Part shown: positions 62,564 through 64,000 of the stretch, in pieces | Position numbering within the stretch: the first letter of the stretch is position 1 | Layout: each line of letters begins with the position of its first letter | From: Zeus faber | Lineage: Eukaryota > Chordata > Actinopteri > Zeiformes > Zeidae | Length of the DNA stretch: 64,000 bases | Direction: 5' to 3' | Assembly: GCA_960531495.1 (NCBI GenBank) | Contig: OY482866.1 | Coordinates: forward strand, 3,897,201 to 3,961,200 | Translations under genes and position numbers: made by a program | Notes under the pieces: generated by a model | The model's database searches: none | The model's input: only the letters and a program-made list of their open reading frames with translations | Told to the model about the DNA's origin: nothing

Positions 62564-64000
62564 TGCTTATAATCCCCTCGGAGCACAGACACAAGTGGTT
62601 TTCTTGCTACTGGTTTAATTGAAGGCTTCTCTCCAAATCCACCGTGAAAACCATAAAATTACTACACTAAATAAAGACGTTTACGACATAAAACAATAGC
62701 ATGCAAAGCATGGGGAATAACATTTACCAAAGTAAAATATAGACAAACAACACAAGTGACCTTGTTGGCTGCCAGCTACAAACAAAGGAATAGTCTCCGA
62801 TTCTTCCTTATAAACATTCACATCTTATGGAAGTCCATTGTGACCAGCATAAACCTTTCATTGCCGCATATACAGTGTCTGTGCTTACTGCTTTCTTACT
62901 CACGCGAGAGCTGCCCACCAGGATGTGCGTAACAAGACTGCACCGCTGCATCCCAGGATCCACCATCCATTAGCTCACAGTTCCTTCATAGTCATTCCAT
63001 GTCCTCGTGATAGTCTTTCGTGAAGGTGCTTGATAAATAAAACTGATATGTGGCTGTTCTTTGGGATTATTCCTGGATGCTTCACATTTGGGGGGCTTGA
63101 TACCTTCTTTGTCCAAGAATGGACTTTACTTGCAGCTTACTGTGCAAGTTATGCACTGAACTTTGACTTGTTATTTCAAACTGGCAGCTGATTTTACTCC
63201 CCTTGACCAATCAGAGAATTTATGTAGGGAATCCAATCTGTCCTCCTTTTCCTTAGCGTTACACACAAGAGCCTTGAGGAGTTCAGGATAAACTTGCTTG
63301 ATTTCTCCCACCTAGCATTCTCTGTCAGATAGTTCCTTTTGCCAAAGAAACTCTAAAAGGCATGATCTGCCGGATTGTCCTCGGAGGCAACATAAGCCCA
63401 TTGTTCAGGCTTTTTACTTGACTTGATTCTCTCTATACGGTTGGTTACGAACACTTGAAACCTTCAGGTGTTATTGTTAATGTAGCCGAGAATGACTGTG
63501 GAATCCGTCCAAAAGAACTCTTGCAGATCTTGGATTTCTATTTCCCTCAGAGCATGCCGCTGGTTCGAACTGCAACGACTGCAGCAGAGTTCCAGTCCCG
63601 ATATAGTTGTGACATTGGTTGTTGAAACTTGACTTGACTTGACTTTCCCATTACCAGACAGCAATGGACTTCTTCAGACTCGTTAATGGCTCGCACGTAA
63701 GTACATTCACTGTATCAGGAGGCACTGACATTCTGCAAAATGATGAAGCTCATACCTTTTGACGCTGCAGAAATGTGAAGGTAAGAATCATCTTTTGATT
63801 TGCATTTCAGCCAGATTGGCTAGGTCTCTGATCCAGGACTCCCACTGAGGTCTTAGGTTTACTGGAAGTTCCTCATCCCAGCCCATCTTCTCAATACACA
63901 TTTGCTGGAGTATTTGTTTCCCCCAAAAGGACAATGGGGGTGCCATGAACCCCAGGGGATCATACATAGAGGGTACGGTAAGCACACCTCTTCTTGTTAG
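62564..64000 (-). mobile_element. BEL/Pao LTR retrotransposon fossil: LTR and pol part
   Basis: Antisense, running off the right edge. Pol region 63170-64000: LTVPSMYDPLGFMAPPLSFW (RT), IEIQDLQEFFWTDSTVILGY (RNase H) and QWAYVASEDNPADHA. A TG...CA-bounded block at 62564-62934 (371 bp) is a plausible 3' LTR. Integrase is not seen between them, so the element is internally shortened. Broken. Confidence 0.75.

Overview
The window is a stretch of teleost fish genome built around one host gene. That gene is acox3, the peroxisomal acyl-CoA oxidase for branched (pristanoyl-type) substrates, on the + strand. Eighteen coding exons between 7452 and 59223 join in frame without a stop to give 708 residues ending in the peroxisomal signal Ala-Lys-Leu. 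All introns are GT-AG. Coding sequence is 2,127 bp, about 3% of the window. Nearly everything else is interspersed repeats, simple repeats and unassigned intron sequence. The fish assignment rests on the mix of elements: V-SINE-like tRNA-headed SINEs with an L2-type tail, L2/Rex1-like, L1-like, RTE-like and Tx1-group LINEs, DIRS, BEL/Pao and gypsy fossils, and hAT, Tc1, pogo and MITE debris.

Layout. 1-7073: two copies of a block made of the 3' part of an RTE-like LINE plus about 380 bp of unclassified sequence (1-1285 and 5791-7073, roughly 98-99% identical by eye). They flank a BEL/Pao fossil, a GC-rich block and a pair of hairpins. 7074-9546: acox3 coding exons 1-5 close together. 9547-20895 (intron 5): a 5.0 kb Tx1-group LINE lying inside (GA/TC)n, with a shorter internally deleted relative beside it. 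20896-24984: exons 6-9, with a pogo-derived element and a SINE. 24985-34913 (intron 9): Tc1 remnant, L2/Rex1-like LINE, L1 5' half, GC-rich block, retroelement 3' ends. 34914-41196: exons 10-13, with introns 11 and 12 largely filled by two DIRS fossils. 41197-50764: exons 14-17, with three-copy TIR element family members, an L2 insertion with clear target-site duplication, a nested transposon and a foldback. 50765-59103 (intron 17): L1 3' half, gypsy fossil, Rex1-like LINE end, hAT remnant, third copy of the TIR family. 59104-59223: exon 18. After it come the 3' UTR region, a Harbinger-like MITE and, at the right edge, a second BEL/Pao fossil.

The coding capacity that looks functional is acox3 alone. 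The elements matter mainly through what they do to the introns. Long UG-type tracts abut the acceptor of exon 10 and the donor of exon 16, and most retroelements lie antisense to the gene. I found no tRNA, rRNA, CRISPR array or second host gene that I can support.
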